64,000 nucleotides of DNA, from the NCBI GenBank assembly GCA_903851365.1, contig CAINOB010000064.1:115088-179087 (forward strand). The letters are read 5' to 3'. Positions 41,536 through 51,292 of the stretch are shown here, piece after piece (the first letter of the stretch is position 1; each line of letters begins with the position of its first letter). Position numbers and translations under genes: made by a program. The notes under the pieces are model-generated. The model had not been told where the DNA came from. It saw only the letters and a program-made list of their open reading frames with translations, and ran no database searches. Origin of the DNA: an uncultured Bacteroidota bacterium (GTDB lineage Bacteria; Bacteroidota; Bacteroidia; Bacteroidales; UBA12481).

Positions 41536-42200
41536 TAAAAATAGATCTCTCCAACAATTCTGGTGAACGGTACCCCTTTTTTGATCAGGAGATCCCTGGT
41601 TTCCACCACCATTTCCGAACTTCCGCAAAGATAATATAATGGTTCCGCCGAAAGCGGTCCGATCGAATTAAGATAATCTGTAACCCGGCCATGAAATGTT
41701 CCGGATACTATTTCCCGTGAACAGCATCGGATATAGTTTTCTCCTAAAACAGGTTCAAACTCATCAGAATAATAAAATGAATCCGGATATCGGCCCCCAT
41801 GGATCAGGACTTTCCCTTCGCGCTGCCCCGACCTGAACATCGAAGCAAAAGGTGCAATGCCGGTTCCCTGGGCAATCCACCAGGCCTTGCCGGTTGTACC
41901 GGTAAACTTCCCGAACCCGGCTGAGGTCCAGAGGTAATCCCCTGCTTTAAGGCACGATAGGGCCGGTGTCAGGTGACCCTCATTTACAACATTGAATAAT
42001 ACCTGTATATTTTCATCCCGCTCGCCGCTGGCTATGGAGTACATCCGAGGGGATTCATCCGCGGATAATGCGATCGATATAATCTGCCCCGCTTCAAAGT
42101 CAAAAAATCTTTGATATTCCAAAACATACGCATTTTCAGCTATCTGGCGGACCCATTCTATCCGCACCCTCCTCAAATCTCCGTTTAAATTGCTTGACAT
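41535..42200 (-). CDS. Ferredoxin-NADP reductase-like flavoprotein
   Basis: This 221-residue cytoplasmic oxidoreductase has a FAD-binding strand (RMYSIASGERDE, the RxYS motif) and an NAD(P)-binding domain (IAQGTGIAPFASMFRSG, then YLCGSSEMVVETRDLL). This is the two-domain ferredoxin reductase fold at about the minimal family length. It heads an operon with rlmN and the SpeE-like gene. Radical SAM enzymes need reduced flavodoxin or ferredoxin, so this reductase could feed electrons to RlmN, but this link is inference. Confidence 0.88.
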   Translation of the reverse strand: MSSNLNGDLRRVRIEWVRQIAENAYVLEYQRFFDFEAGQIISIALSADESPRMYSIASGERDENIQVLFNVVNEGHLTPALSCLKAGDYLWTSAGFGKFTGTTGKAWWIAQGTGIAPFASMFRSGQREGKVLIHGGRYPDSFYYSDEFEPVLGENYIRCCSREIVSGTFHGRVTDYLNSIGPLSAEPLYYLCGSSEMVVETRDLLIKKGVPFTRIVGEIYF

Positions 42201-42330
42201 TCCATTAAATTATTACCACCCCTTACAATTGACCAACGTGTTTTGTTTAAATCACATCGGGTTATGAATGCAATTGTTAAAATAACTTAATTATCAGCTT
42301 AAAAACACATTAATCAATGGCGTTTTAGTT

Positions 42331-42338
42331 TATTTTTG
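42331..42338 (+). promoter_or_regulatory. -7 promoter motif (TATTTTTG)
   Basis: Matches TAnnTTTG exactly, 22 bp before the ATG at 42361. The same octamer lies upstream of the paralogous gene at 45476. Confidence 0.45.
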
Positions 42339-42360
42339 ATTACAAACACACATAAAACCT

Positions 42361-44718
42361 ATGAAAATAATTTATCGGCTTTTATCAGGGGTTATGGTCG
42401 CAGGGTTCCTTTGCCTTTCGTCCGCAACCTATGCACAGCAAGCAAAATCACCTGTCGTGACAGGCAAAGACCGCCTTGCGCAATTCGAAAAGTATACAGC
42501 GATGAAATCGGCCTCTTCCTTTAAGGACCTGAAGTGGCAATTTCTTGGACCAACCAACATCAGTGGACGTTGTACGGATATCGCAGTGATGGAACCGCGC
42601 GGAAAATATTATACGATGTATGTTGCAACAGCTTCTGGAGGGGTGTGGAAAACCGTTAACGACGGGGTCACCTGGGAACCGATCTTCGATCAGCAGGTTT
42701 CAACGGCCATTGGAGATATCGCTCTTGATCCCCAAAACCAGCAGACACTGTGGGTGGGTACAGGAGAGGCAAATATTTTCAGGAGCTCACAAGCCGGATG
42801 TGGAATTTTCAAAACTACCGACGGTGGAAAAACCTGGAAACACATGGGCCTTGAGAATACCTTCACGATTGCACGCATCGTGGTTAATCCTAAAAACTCT
42901 GACATTGTTTATGTTGCAGCCTCAGGGCATGAATGGACCACTAACCCCGACCGTGGGGTGTATAAAACTACGGATGGCGGCGTAACCTGGGAAAAAGTGT
43001 TGTATGTAAATGAAATGACCGGCGCCATTGATCTGGTTATCGATCCATCTGATCCCAACACCCTGTATGCAACAACTTGGCAAAGGATCCGCAACAAATG
43101 GAACGATCCGAGGACTATGGAAGATTATTCCGGATCAGGGATCTGGAAAACAACCAACGGTGGCAAGAACTGGGAACAAATTAACTCAGGTATACCGGAA
43201 CCAAAATTCCGCGGTCGTATCGGGATCGATATTGCCAGGTCGAACACGAAAGTTCTCTATGCTTTTGTCGATAATTACGAAAAAGTGGCCGAAACCAATC
43301 CCGGAGATAATACAGATTCCTATGGACGTCCAACTGGTGGCACGATCAAGGGGGCAACAATCTATCGTACTGACAACCAAGGTAAAACATGGACCCAGGT
43401 TAGCGGTTCAACTCCTGCCATGAAACAATATATGCAGTTCCATTCTGCAACTTACGGTTGGGTATTTTCGCAGATTCGTGTTGATCCGAAAGATGAAAAC
43501 ACCATTTACACCATGGGTCTGGGTCTGAACACATCTACAGATGGCGGAAAAACTTTTAAAAGCGTTCGCGGCATGCACAGTGATCACCATGGTTTATGGA
43601 TCGATCCGAATAATACTGACTACCTGATCAATGTCAACGACGGCGGTATCGTGTGCTCCTACGACAAAGGCAAAAACTGGAGACGGTTTACCGACAATCT
43701 TCCTGTCATTCAGTTCTTTAATTTGAACTATGATATGGGCACTCCATTTAAGGTTTACGGCTCTGTTCAGGATCATGGCAGTTATGCAGGTGCTGTCGAC
43801 ATCTCTGGTGGCCGCGATAAGATTCGTCCAGTCGAATTTAATGGCGCTCCGGGTGGTGAAGGAAGTAACCATTTCATCGATCCAAGAGATCCTAATATAG
43901 TGTACTCCGCAGGATTTTATGGCAGTATTAGCAGGACTAACGTGGCTACAGGTGAAAACAAAAACATCCTCCCCCGCGTATTTGAAAATGATCCGCCTTT
44001 GCGCGGCCAGTGGCTGGCTCCTTTCATCCTGTCATCACATAATCCTGATATAGTTTTTCACGGTATGCAGTACCTGTTTATGTCGAATGATAAAGGCGAT
44101 ACCTGGAAACAAATCAGTCCCGATCTTTCCTACAATGATCCTAAAAAGGTCGGTGACATCCAGTATCAAACGCTGTTCACCGTATCAGAATCTCCTTTAA
44201 AATCAGGGTTGATTTATGCAGGAACCGACGATGGACGTTTGCATATGACCAAAGATTGCGGAGCAAACTGGACCGAGCTGACTTCCAAACTGGCGCCACA
44301 TCGCTGGATAAGCAGGGTAGTTGCATCAAAATACAAGATGGGCCGCGTGTATGTTACGCAAAATGGTAAACGCGATGACGACTTCCAGGTTTATATCTGG
44401 AAATCCGATGACTATGGTGTTACGTTTAAAGATATCTCGGCAAATATCCCTCTCGGTCCGGTGAACGTGATCCGCGAAGATCCGTTCAATGCAAATATTC
44501 TATATGCAGGAACCGATATGGCTGTTTATGTATCCAAAAACGGGGGCGACTCATGGGAAGTTTTGGGCAATCTGCCAACTACCTATGTTCATGACCTGAT
44601 TATCCATCCACGCGATAATATGATAGTTATTGCTACTCACGGACGTGGAATCTGGGTGCTCGACGCCAATACAATCAACAAAGCCAACGAACGCAGAAGA
44701 TTCAGCTTCGAAGACTAG
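42361..44718 (+). CDS. Secreted BNR/VPS10-type beta-propeller protein
   Basis: This 785-residue exported protein has a signal peptide (LLSGVMVAGFLCLSSATYAQ). Many Asp-box/BNR repeats follow, such as ASGGVWKTVNDGVTWEPI, GCGIFKTTDGGKTWKHMG, GVYKTTDGGVTWEKV and SGIWKTTNGGKNWEQ. The arrangement is that of the sortilin/VPS10-like propeller family that databases often label glycosyl hydrolase. Sialidase-type catalytic residues are not evident, so enzymatic activity should not be assumed. No T9SS tail is visible. It is a paralogue of the protein at 45476; both begin GPT/GPSxxSGR and share the propeller organisation. Confidence 0.87.
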   Translation: MKIIYRLLSGVMVAGFLCLSSATYAQQAKSPVVTGKDRLAQFEKYTAMKSASSFKDLKWQFLGPTNISGRCTDIAVMEPRGKYYTMYVATASGGVWKTVNDGVTWEPIFDQQVSTAIGDIALDPQNQQTLWVGTGEANIFRSSQAGCGIFKTTDGGKTWKHMGLENTFTIARIVVNPKNSDIVYVAASGHEWTTNPDRGVYKTTDGGVTWEKVLYVNEMTGAIDLVIDPSDPNTLYATTWQRIRNKWNDPRTMEDYSGSGIWKTTNGGKNWEQINSGIPEPKFRGRIGIDIARSNTKVLYAFVDNYEKVAETNPGDNTDSYGRPTGGTIKGATIYRTDNQGKTWTQVSGSTPAMKQYMQFHSATYGWVFSQIRVDPKDENTIYTMGLGLNTSTDGGKTFKSVRGMHSDHHGLWIDPNNTDYLINVNDGGIVCSYDKGKNWRRFTDNLPVIQFFNLNYDMGTPFKVYGSVQDHGSYAGAVDISGGRDKIRPVEFNGAPGGEGSNHFIDPRDPNIVYSAGFYGSISRTNVATGENKNILPRVFENDPPLRGQWLAPFILSSHNPDIVFHGMQYLFMSNDKGDTWKQISPDLSYNDPKKVGDIQYQTLFTVSESPLKSGLIYAGTDDGRLHMTKDCGANWTELTSKLAPHRWISRVVASKYKMGRVYVTQNGKRDDDFQVYIWKSDDYGVTFKDISANIPLGPVNVIREDPFNANILYAGTDMAVYVSKNGGDSWEVLGNLPTTYVHDLIIHPRDNMIVIATHGRGIWVLDANTINKANERRRFSFED

Positions 44719-44721
44719 ACA

Positions 44722-44791
44722 TTAGAGTTGCCAACTCTAAACAGAACTTTTGAGTTAGATAGAGAATCCTGTTTAGAGTTGGCAACTCTAA
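44722..44791. repeat. REP-like inverted pair of palindromic units
   Basis: The 23-bp arms 44722-44744 and 44769-44791 are perfect reverse complements separated by 24 bp. Each arm is itself a near-palindrome (TTAGAGTTG/CAACTCTAA). The structure resembles a bacterial REP/BIME pair and stands directly before the terminator at 44792. Whether it recurs elsewhere in the genome cannot be seen here. Confidence 0.7.
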
Positions 44792-44829
44792 AAAAAGAGG
44801 CCGTCTCACCACTGAGACGGCCTCTTTTT
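44792..44829. terminator. Strong bidirectional terminator
   Basis: A perfect 17-bp stem (44792-44808 with 44813-44829) has a 4-base loop, with five A at one end and five T at the other. It lies between the convergent BNR gene (+) and DUF2147 gene (-) and can serve both. Confidence 0.9.
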
Positions 44830-44887
44830 ACTTTATACTTAAGGCTTATTACTTTCCTTTTGCCTTTTTGCCCTTCTGCCCTTTGCC

Positions 44888-45334
44888 TTATTCTTTAACT
44901 CTGTACCAGGTCTGTTTCCGACCGATCGGTCCAATTGAACCCCTGACATTCAAAGTATTGGCATCCTGGAGCCATATCTTTACATCATAGAATTTTCCGT
45001 TCTTCGGATCCATAATGCCTTTCTTCCCTTTCCATACATTGTCGGATTTTGTAATTCCCTGAACAATAATCATCCCGTGAATCTTTTTGTTATACAAGGC
45101 TCCGGTACATTTATCGCACAGCTTATCGGTCGGTGTAACACCATCATCATCCCATGTCTCCAGAACTTTACCATAAAGCTGATTACCGCTTAGAAACAGC
45201 TGAACTATCGATTTCTGCTTACCTGACTCATCATCAATAGTCTTCCACTTCCCAACAACATCCTGGCCAATCACATGCCCGGCAAGGAGTAATAAGCCTG
45301 CAACGAGCAAGCCTTTAATCTGGATTTTTTTCAT
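44888..45334 (-). CDS. DUF2147 family secreted protein
   Basis: This 148-residue exported protein has a signal peptide (GLLVAGLLLLAGHVIG). It matches DUF2147: VVGKWKTIDDESGKQKSIV at the start, CDKCTGALYNKKIHGM in the middle (CxxC) and MDPKNGKFYDVKIWLQD followed by RGSIGPIGRKQTWYRV at the end. The fold is a small lipocalin-like beta-barrel. Function is unknown. It stands alone between two BNR-propeller genes on the opposite strand. Confidence 0.92.
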   Translation of the reverse strand: MKKIQIKGLLVAGLLLLAGHVIGQDVVGKWKTIDDESGKQKSIVQLFLSGNQLYGKVLETWDDDGVTPTDKLCDKCTGALYNKKIHGMIIVQGITKSDNVWKGKKGIMDPKNGKFYDVKIWLQDANTLNVRGSIGPIGRKQTWYRVKE

Positions 45335-45451
45335 TTTCGTTAGGTTATTAGATATTATGAACCGAAGGAAATAAAAAAAAATGATAAAACAATCTGATGC
45401 GGTTTTAAGCTTTTTTAACCTTTCAGATAGATCAATCGCTTGAAAGCTTCC

Positions 45452-45459
45452 TATTTTTG
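45452..45459 (+). promoter_or_regulatory. -7 promoter motif (TATTTTTG)
   Basis: Exact TAnnTTTG match, 16 bp before the ATG at 45476. Same octamer as before the paralogue at 42361, suggesting parallel expression. Confidence 0.4.
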
Positions 45460-45475
45460 AATAAAACCGATATCT

Positions 45476-48400
45476 ATGAAAAAGTATTTGCTCCTTTTTT
45501 GGGTCGCACTGGCTTTTATCCCAGTCACCGCACAGAAACTCGACATGGAAAAGCTCACCGGGTTAAATGCCCGCAGTATCGGGCCGTCCGGTATGTCGGG
45601 TCGTGTTACTGCCATTGATGCAGTAGCCACAAATCCGAATATAATTTATGTCGGCTCAGCTTCCGGCGGATTATGGAAAACTGAATCCGGCGGTTTGGAG
45701 TGGACTCCCCTGTTCGATAAAGAGGCAACAGCCTCCATCGGAGCCATCAATATCTATCAGGCTAATCCTGATATTATCTGGGTTGGTACCGGCGAGGGTA
45801 ATCCAAGAAACAGCCTGAACTCGGGATCCGGGGTTTACCGCTCCATCGACGGGGGTAAAACCTGGGAACTTAAAGGTCTCGAGAAAACTCATAACATTCA
45901 CAGGGTCATTATCGATCCAACAAATCCAAATATCGTTTATGTCGGCGCAATCGGGTCACCATGGGGCCCCCATCCTGAGCGCGGTGTTTATAAAACAACC
46001 GACGGCGGCGAAACCTGGAAACAAATCCTGTTTACCAACGAACTGTCAGGTGTCGGCGATATGGTGATGGACCCCGTTAACCCCAATAAACTTGTAGTTG
46101 GCATGTGGGAACATCAGCGCTGGCCCTGGTTCATGAAATCAGGCGGCGCAGGTTCCGGCTTGTATATCACCTGGGACGGAGGAAAGAACTGGAAAAAAAT
46201 GACCGAAAAGGAAGGCATACCTAAAGGCGAACTCGGACGTATCGGCCTGGCTATACCCAGATGCAACAATAAAAGAATCTATGCACTGATCGAATGTTCG
46301 AAAAATGCAATGTACCGTTCCGATGACGGCGGACAAACATGGTCGAAAACTACGGACACCAACGTTAGCAACCGCCCGTTCTATTACCATGAGATCCACG
46401 CCGATCCAATGGATGCCGACCGTGTATACAACCTATTCTCGGGAATATCCAAAACTGAAGATGGCGGAGTTACCTTCGAAAACATGCAAACACGTGGGAT
46501 CCATCCTGATAATCATGCATGGTATATCAATCCTTTAAATAATAATTTCCTGATCGACGGAAATGATGGCGGTTTAGCCATTTCGCAGGACCGGGGTGTC
46601 ACCTGGAGATTTGCCACCAACCTGCCTCTCGGGCAGTTCTATCATGTGAACTGGGACCTCGATTTCCCTTATAATGTATATGGCGGTTTGCAGGATAATG
46701 GTTCCTGGTACGGGCCAAGCAACGTAATGCAACGCGGCGGCATCCAATACTTTCATTGGCAAACGGTTATGGGTGGAGACGGTTTCGATATGATGGCCGA
46801 CAGCTCAGACAACCGCTACGGTTATGCCATGTCGCAGGGCGGCTCGGTTGGCAGGTTCGACCGCGTAACCGGCGATACCAAAACTATTCAGCCAATCCAT
46901 CCTGGTGGCACAAAGCTTCGGTTTAACTGGAATGCAGCCATGGCGCATGATCCTTTTGGTAAAACCACTATCTATTTTGGGAGCCAGTTCTTACATAAAA
47001 GTACTGACCGGGGTGACGATTGGACACTGATCTCTCCAGATTTGACCACCAACGATCCGGAAAAACTAAAACAGGATAAAACCGGCGGTTTAACGTACGA
47101 CATTACAGGAGCCGAAAACCATTGTACCATTATTGCCATTACACCAAGCCCGCTGCAAAAAGATGAAATCTGGGTGGGTACCGATGATGGAAATCTTCAG
47201 CTTACCCGCGATGGTGGAGCCACCTGGACCAACCTTATAGGAAATATAAAGGGTGCACCGAAAAACGGCTGGATACCCCAGATCCACGTTTCCAATATCA
47301 ACCCCGGCGAAGCCTTTGTCGTCATAAATAATTACCGACAGAATGATTGGAGCGCCTACCTCTATCAGACAAAAAATTATGGGAAAACCTGGGTCCGGCT
47401 GGTCGATGATACCAAGGTCCTTGGGTTCTGCCTGACGATTATTCAGGATCCTGTTGAGCAAAACCTGCTCTTTCTGGGAACTGAAAACGGGTTATATGTA
47501 AGTATCGATTATGGGGTAACCTGGGCAAAATGGACACGCGGATTCCCGACCGTTCCAACGATGGATCTAAAAATCCATCCCAGGGAACATGATCTAATCA
47601 TCGCAACTTTTGGCCGTTCATTATACATTATCGATGACATCAGGCCTTTAAGGCAAATTGCAAAACAAGGCATTACCTTATTGGACAAAGAGATAACAGC
47701 TTTTGCGTCACCTGTTGCCTATCATATCGGATCGAAGAGCCAGGCTGGTGTTTATGGTGCCGGAAATGGATATTTCTCGGGTCAAACCAAATCTCTGTCC
47801 GGAGTTCTGACTTATGCAATTAAAGAGCCGATAAAAAGACAACCAGCTCCCGAAAGCGATGCAACTGCTGCTCCGGGTGCAACTGGTGCCGGTGGTCCTG
47901 GCGGTGCCCGTATGGGTGCTGGCGGCGGCGGTGGCGGTGGAGCCATGGGCGCTGGCGGCGGCGGCGGTGGCCGATTTGGCGGTGGCAGGTTTGGCATGAG
48001 AGGCGACGCCTCACGAAACGTGGAACCGGTTCAGATCGAAATCTATAATGCATCAGCCGAAAAAATCAGGACCTTGCAGGATTATCCCGCAGCCGGCGTT
48101 AACAGGGCTTCCTGGCGGCTCGACGAAAAAGGATTCCGTCAGCCGGGCGCCACGCAGGATCGTCCAGGTGGACAGGAACCGGGCGGAATGTCAGTATTCC
48201 CAGGCAAATACATGGTTAAATATACGTATGCAGGCAAATCCGATTCCACCTGGATAGAAGTCCAGATCGATCCGAGAGTGCCCTATAAAATGAGTGACCT
48301 CGTCAGCCGGAAAGAATATGTCCTTGCCTTCCAGAAAAAAGTTGACAAGCTAACCGCTGCCATGGAAATCATTAAACAGGCACAGGATGCTATTGATTTA

Positions 48401-48778
48401 ATAACCAAGGAATTGCCCACCGGAAGATCTGAGGATGTTCGTGCATTAAGAACCCAAACCAATACAATCAAGGATACCCTGGCCGCTATGATGAACAGGA
48501 TATCACCTGAACGTCCAACCGAAACCCAGCGGGCAAGCCCTGCCGACTATAATCTCCGCTCACAGGTTACCGGTGCGCTCTCGGCAGCTTCAGACGGTTT
48601 TGATGCACTTTCAACCACTCAAAAAACTGCGGTTGATCTGGCTGAAAAAGAACTGAAGAAAATGCTCGACCAGGTGGATACGTTCTTCTCAACCACTTGG
48701 CCCGCCTATAAAGAAACAATATCCAAATCAACTATTTCACCGTTCAAAGACAAACCATATTCCAAAATATCCTGGTAA
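45476..48778 (+). CDS. Large secreted BNR/VPS10-type beta-propeller protein with Gly-rich insert
   Basis: This 1100-residue exported protein has the signal peptide MKKYLLLFWVALAFIPVTAQ. Residues 20-730 form sortilin-like propellers with repeated Asp boxes (GVYRSIDGGKTWEL, GVYKTTDGGETWKQ, NAMYRSDDGGQTWSK). A Gly/Ala/Arg-rich low-complexity segment near residues 800-842 (ARMGAGGGGGGGAMGAGG) joins a beta-rich domain and a helical C-terminus of about 150 residues. It is a longer paralogue of the protein at 42361. Families with this architecture are widespread in Bacteroidota, but activity is not established. Its mRNA likely ends at the G-C hairpin after 48778. Confidence 0.87.
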   Translation: MKKYLLLFWVALAFIPVTAQKLDMEKLTGLNARSIGPSGMSGRVTAIDAVATNPNIIYVGSASGGLWKTESGGLEWTPLFDKEATASIGAINIYQANPDIIWVGTGEGNPRNSLNSGSGVYRSIDGGKTWELKGLEKTHNIHRVIIDPTNPNIVYVGAIGSPWGPHPERGVYKTTDGGETWKQILFTNELSGVGDMVMDPVNPNKLVVGMWEHQRWPWFMKSGGAGSGLYITWDGGKNWKKMTEKEGIPKGELGRIGLAIPRCNNKRIYALIECSKNAMYRSDDGGQTWSKTTDTNVSNRPFYYHEIHADPMDADRVYNLFSGISKTEDGGVTFENMQTRGIHPDNHAWYINPLNNNFLIDGNDGGLAISQDRGVTWRFATNLPLGQFYHVNWDLDFPYNVYGGLQDNGSWYGPSNVMQRGGIQYFHWQTVMGGDGFDMMADSSDNRYGYAMSQGGSVGRFDRVTGDTKTIQPIHPGGTKLRFNWNAAMAHDPFGKTTIYFGSQFLHKSTDRGDDWTLISPDLTTNDPEKLKQDKTGGLTYDITGAENHCTIIAITPSPLQKDEIWVGTDDGNLQLTRDGGATWTNLIGNIKGAPKNGWIPQIHVSNINPGEAFVVINNYRQNDWSAYLYQTKNYGKTWVRLVDDTKVLGFCLTIIQDPVEQNLLFLGTENGLYVSIDYGVTWAKWTRGFPTVPTMDLKIHPREHDLIIATFGRSLYIIDDIRPLRQIAKQGITLLDKEITAFASPVAYHIGSKSQAGVYGAGNGYFSGQTKSLSGVLTYAIKEPIKRQPAPESDATAAPGATGAGGPGGARMGAGGGGGGGAMGAGGGGGGRFGGGRFGMRGDASRNVEPVQIEIYNASAEKIRTLQDYPAAGVNRASWRLDEKGFRQPGATQDRPGGQEPGGMSVFPGKYMVKYTYAGKSDSTWIEVQIDPRVPYKMSDLVSRKEYVLAFQKKVDKLTAAMEIIKQAQDAIDLITKELPTGRSEDVRALRTQTNTIKDTLAAMMNRISPERPTETQRASPADYNLRSQVTGALSAASDGFDALSTTQKTAVDLAEKELKKMLDQVDTFFSTTWPAYKETISKSTISPFKDKPYSKISW

Positions 48779-48806
48779 AAAGAGGGGGGGCGACCCCCTT
48801 TTTTAT
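48778..48806 (+). terminator. Rho-independent terminator
   Basis: A GGGGG/CCCCC stem with flanking A/T pairs and a short CGA-containing loop is followed by TTTTTT, immediately after the stop codon of the large propeller gene. Confidence 0.75.
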
Positions 48807-48820
48807 TTGTCACATTAAAT

Positions 48821-48828
48821 TACCTTTG
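48821..48828 (+). promoter_or_regulatory. -7 promoter motif (TACCTTTG) for the FKBP gene
   Basis: Exact TAnnTTTG match followed by C, 27 bp before the ATG at 48855 and just after the upstream terminator, so the isomerase has its own promoter. Confidence 0.6.
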
Positions 48829-48854
48829 CGCGAAATAAATTTAGAATCAGCAGA

Positions 48855-49559
48855 ATGAAAACAAAAACTTTGGTCGGGCTGTTGATAATGGCCCTCGTGA
48901 CCGTAACATCATGTAGTCAATCAAAAAACTCAACTCTTAAAATCGGAGCAGTGAAATTAACAACACCAATTGATACTGCCAGTTATGCCCTCGGCGTAAA
49001 CATGGCTAGTAACGTAAAAAACATGGGATTGGAAGAAATCAACATGGAAGCATTTGCAAAAGCATTTCAGGATGTTTATGCGAATGAAAAACTTCAGATT
49101 ACCGAAGCCGAATCAAATCCTATCCTTCAGGCTTTCTTCACCAAACTGATGGAGAAAAAAGCAGCCTCTTCACTGGCCGATGGTCAGACCTGGTTAGCTG
49201 AAAATGCTAAAAAAACCGGAGTAAAAACTACCGCTTCCGGTTTGCAGTATGAAGTGATGCGCGAAGGTACCGGCCCAAAACCAGTAGCTACCAACACTGT
49301 TAAGGTTCATTATCATGGTACTACCACCGATGGAAAAGTCTTCGACAGCTCTGTTCAGCGTGGCGAACCGGTTGAATTCCCTTTGAACGGCGTTATTCCT
49401 GGTTGGACCGAAGGCGTTCAGCTGATGTCAGTCGGATCAAAATATAAATTCTATATTCCAGGTAACCTTGCTTACGGTGCAAGGCCTCCACAGGGTAGCG
49501 GAATCGCTCCAAATGCAACTCTTATTTTTGAAGTTGAATTACTGGAGATTGTTAAGTAG
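48855..49559 (+). CDS. FKBP-type peptidyl-prolyl cis-trans isomerase lipoprotein
   Basis: This 234-residue folding factor has a lipoprotein signal ([12 protein letters not shown]). The FKBP N-terminal dimerisation domain follows ([19 protein letters not shown]), then a catalytic FKBP domain ([45 protein letters not shown]-type loop as [11 protein letters not shown]). It resembles FkpA/Mip-type isomerases that assist outer-membrane and periplasmic protein folding. It is monocistronic, flanked by terminators at 48778 and 49579. Confidence 0.95.
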   Translation: MKTKTLVGLLIMALVTVTSCSQSKNSTLKIGAVKLTTPIDTASYALGVNMASNVKNMGLEEINMEAFAKAFQDVYANEKLQITEAESNPILQAFFTKLMEKKAASSLADGQTWLAENAKKTGVKTTASGLQYEVMREGTGPKPVATNTVKVHYHGTTTDGKVFDSSVQRGEPVEFPLNGVIPGWTEGVQLMSVGSKYKFYIPGNLAYGARPPQGSGIAPNATLIFEVELLEIVK

Positions 49560-49578
49560 TTGATAATTATTCCGATAT

Positions 49579-49607
49579 AAAAAACCCCGCCCAAGCGGGG
49601 TTTTTTT
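49579..49607 (+). terminator. Rho-independent terminator
   Basis: Stem AAAACCCCGC / GCGGGGTTTT with loop CCAA, followed by further T residues, 20 bp after the FKBP stop codon. Confidence 0.92.
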
Positions 49608-49727
49608 ATGTACCCCTGGAAAGGCTCCGCTAATCATTTTTTTTGTAATCTTGTAGCGGGGAAAATAAGCAAATCTATGCTTACTAATTAAATACCAAGG
49701 ATTTAATATTTACTAAACCTTTACCCT

Positions 49728-51272
49728 ATGTCATTAAAACGGAAAACCCAGGAATTTGTCGAACGAAGGGAACAAATCCTTCAGGGTGGCGGTGAAACTG
49801 CTATCAAAAAACAACAGGCCATGGGCAAAATGACCGCCCGTGAAAGGGTGATCGGCCTGCTCGATGAAGATTCCTTTCAGGAGTATGACCTCTTCGCGCA
49901 ACATGAAGGTCGCGATTTCGATATGGAGAAAAAAGAACTTCCTGGCGATGGTGTGATCACCGGAACCGGAAAAATCTACGGCTCTCCACTCTGTATTTTT
50001 GCTCAGGATTTCACGGTTGCCGGGGGATCATTGGGCTTGATGCATGCCAGAAAGATCACCAAGATCATGGATCATGCCTTAAAACTTAAAGTGCCTCTTA
50101 TCGGAATTAACGACTCCGGTGGTGCCCGCGTTCAGGAAGGGGTAAACTCCCTGGCCGGATACGGCGAAATTTTTTATCGCAATACCCTCGCTTCTGGGGT
50201 TATACCGCAGATTTCAGTTATCCTCGGCCCCTGCGCCGGCGGTGCCGTGTACTCCCCTGCCCTCACCGATTTTGTTTTCGTGGTAGATAACATTTCTAAA
50301 ATGTTCATTACCGGTCCCGAAGTCATTAAAACGGTTTTAGGCGAGGAAATTTCAATGGAAGAGCTGGGTGGTGCTAGAATTCATAGCAGCGTCACCGGCA
50401 ACGCTCATTTTTTTGCCAACAGCGAACAGGAATGTTTTGAGCAGATTAAAACCCTGATATCCTATATTCCATGGAATAACTCGCAGAAAGCCAAGAGACT
50501 GAGGCCAAGAAATCCAAAGAATTCATTCAGGATCGATGAAATCGTACCGGTGGATCCAAAACAGCCGTACGACGTACGAAATGTGATCAGAGCCATTGCC
50601 GACGGATCGGAGTTTTTCGAAATCATGGAAAACTTTGCGCAGAACCTGGTTATCGGTTACGGCCGGATGAACGGACAAACCATTGGTTTTGTCGCTAATC
50701 AGCCAATCTATCTGGCAGGTGTTCTTGATGTTGACTCTTCTGATAAAGCCGCCCGTTTTATTCGCTTCTGCGATGCTTTCAATATCCCGCTGATTACTCT
50801 GGTCGACCTCCCAGGATATCTCCCTGGCGTGGATCAGGAACATGCCGGCGTTATCCGTCATGGGGCGAAAGTTTTGTATGCCTACAGCGAGGCCACGGTG
50901 CCCAGAATTACTGTGATCCTCAGGAAAGCCTATGGTGGAGGCTATATAGCCATGAACAGCCGCCATTTAAATGCTGATATAGTATTTGCCTGGCCTTCGG
51001 CTGAAATCGCCGTAATGGGGCCTGAAGGGGCTGCAAACATTATCTTCCGGAAAGAAATAACTACCGCCGACGATCCTGAAAAAATGCGCAAGCAAAAAAT
51101 CAAGGAATACAAGGATAAATTCGCAAATCCTTATGTCGCTGCCGCTAAAGGTTACGTTGATGCTGTGATTGAACCGGGCGAAACCCGCAAATTTCTCCTC
51201 CATGCACTGGAAGTACTTGAAACAAAAGACGTTCCACGTCCACAACGCAAACACGGCTGTATTCCACTTTAA
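49728..51272 (+). CDS. Acyl-CoA carboxylase carboxyltransferase (propionyl/methylmalonyl-CoA type)
   Basis: This 514-residue carboxyltransferase has the crotonase-like double domain: GKMTARERVIGLLDEDSFQE at the N-terminus, IGINDSGGARVQEGVNSLAG and the acyl-CoA site GPCAGGAVYSPALTDFVFV, then VDLPGYLPGVDQEHAGVIRH and AYGGGYIAMNSRHLNADIVF. The length and motifs fit the biotin-dependent propionyl-CoA carboxylase beta subunit or the methylmalonyl-CoA decarboxylase alpha subunit, which are hard to separate by eye. The next gene is a biotin carrier. No biotin carboxylase and no membrane decarboxylase beta subunit is in the window, so the complete complex must be assembled from elsewhere. Confidence 0.94.
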   Translation: MSLKRKTQEFVERREQILQGGGETAIKKQQAMGKMTARERVIGLLDEDSFQEYDLFAQHEGRDFDMEKKELPGDGVITGTGKIYGSPLCIFAQDFTVAGGSLGLMHARKITKIMDHALKLKVPLIGINDSGGARVQEGVNSLAGYGEIFYRNTLASGVIPQISVILGPCAGGAVYSPALTDFVFVVDNISKMFITGPEVIKTVLGEEISMEELGGARIHSSVTGNAHFFANSEQECFEQIKTLISYIPWNNSQKAKRLRPRNPKNSFRIDEIVPVDPKQPYDVRNVIRAIADGSEFFEIMENFAQNLVIGYGRMNGQTIGFVANQPIYLAGVLDVDSSDKAARFIRFCDAFNIPLITLVDLPGYLPGVDQEHAGVIRHGAKVLYAYSEATVPRITVILRKAYGGGYIAMNSRHLNADIVFAWPSAEIAVMGPEGAANIIFRKEITTADDPEKMRKQKIKEYKDKFANPYVAAAKGYVDAVIEPGETRKFLLHALEVLETKDVPRPQRKHGCIPL

Positions 51273-51292
51273 CCCGATTTAACGCTCAGCAT

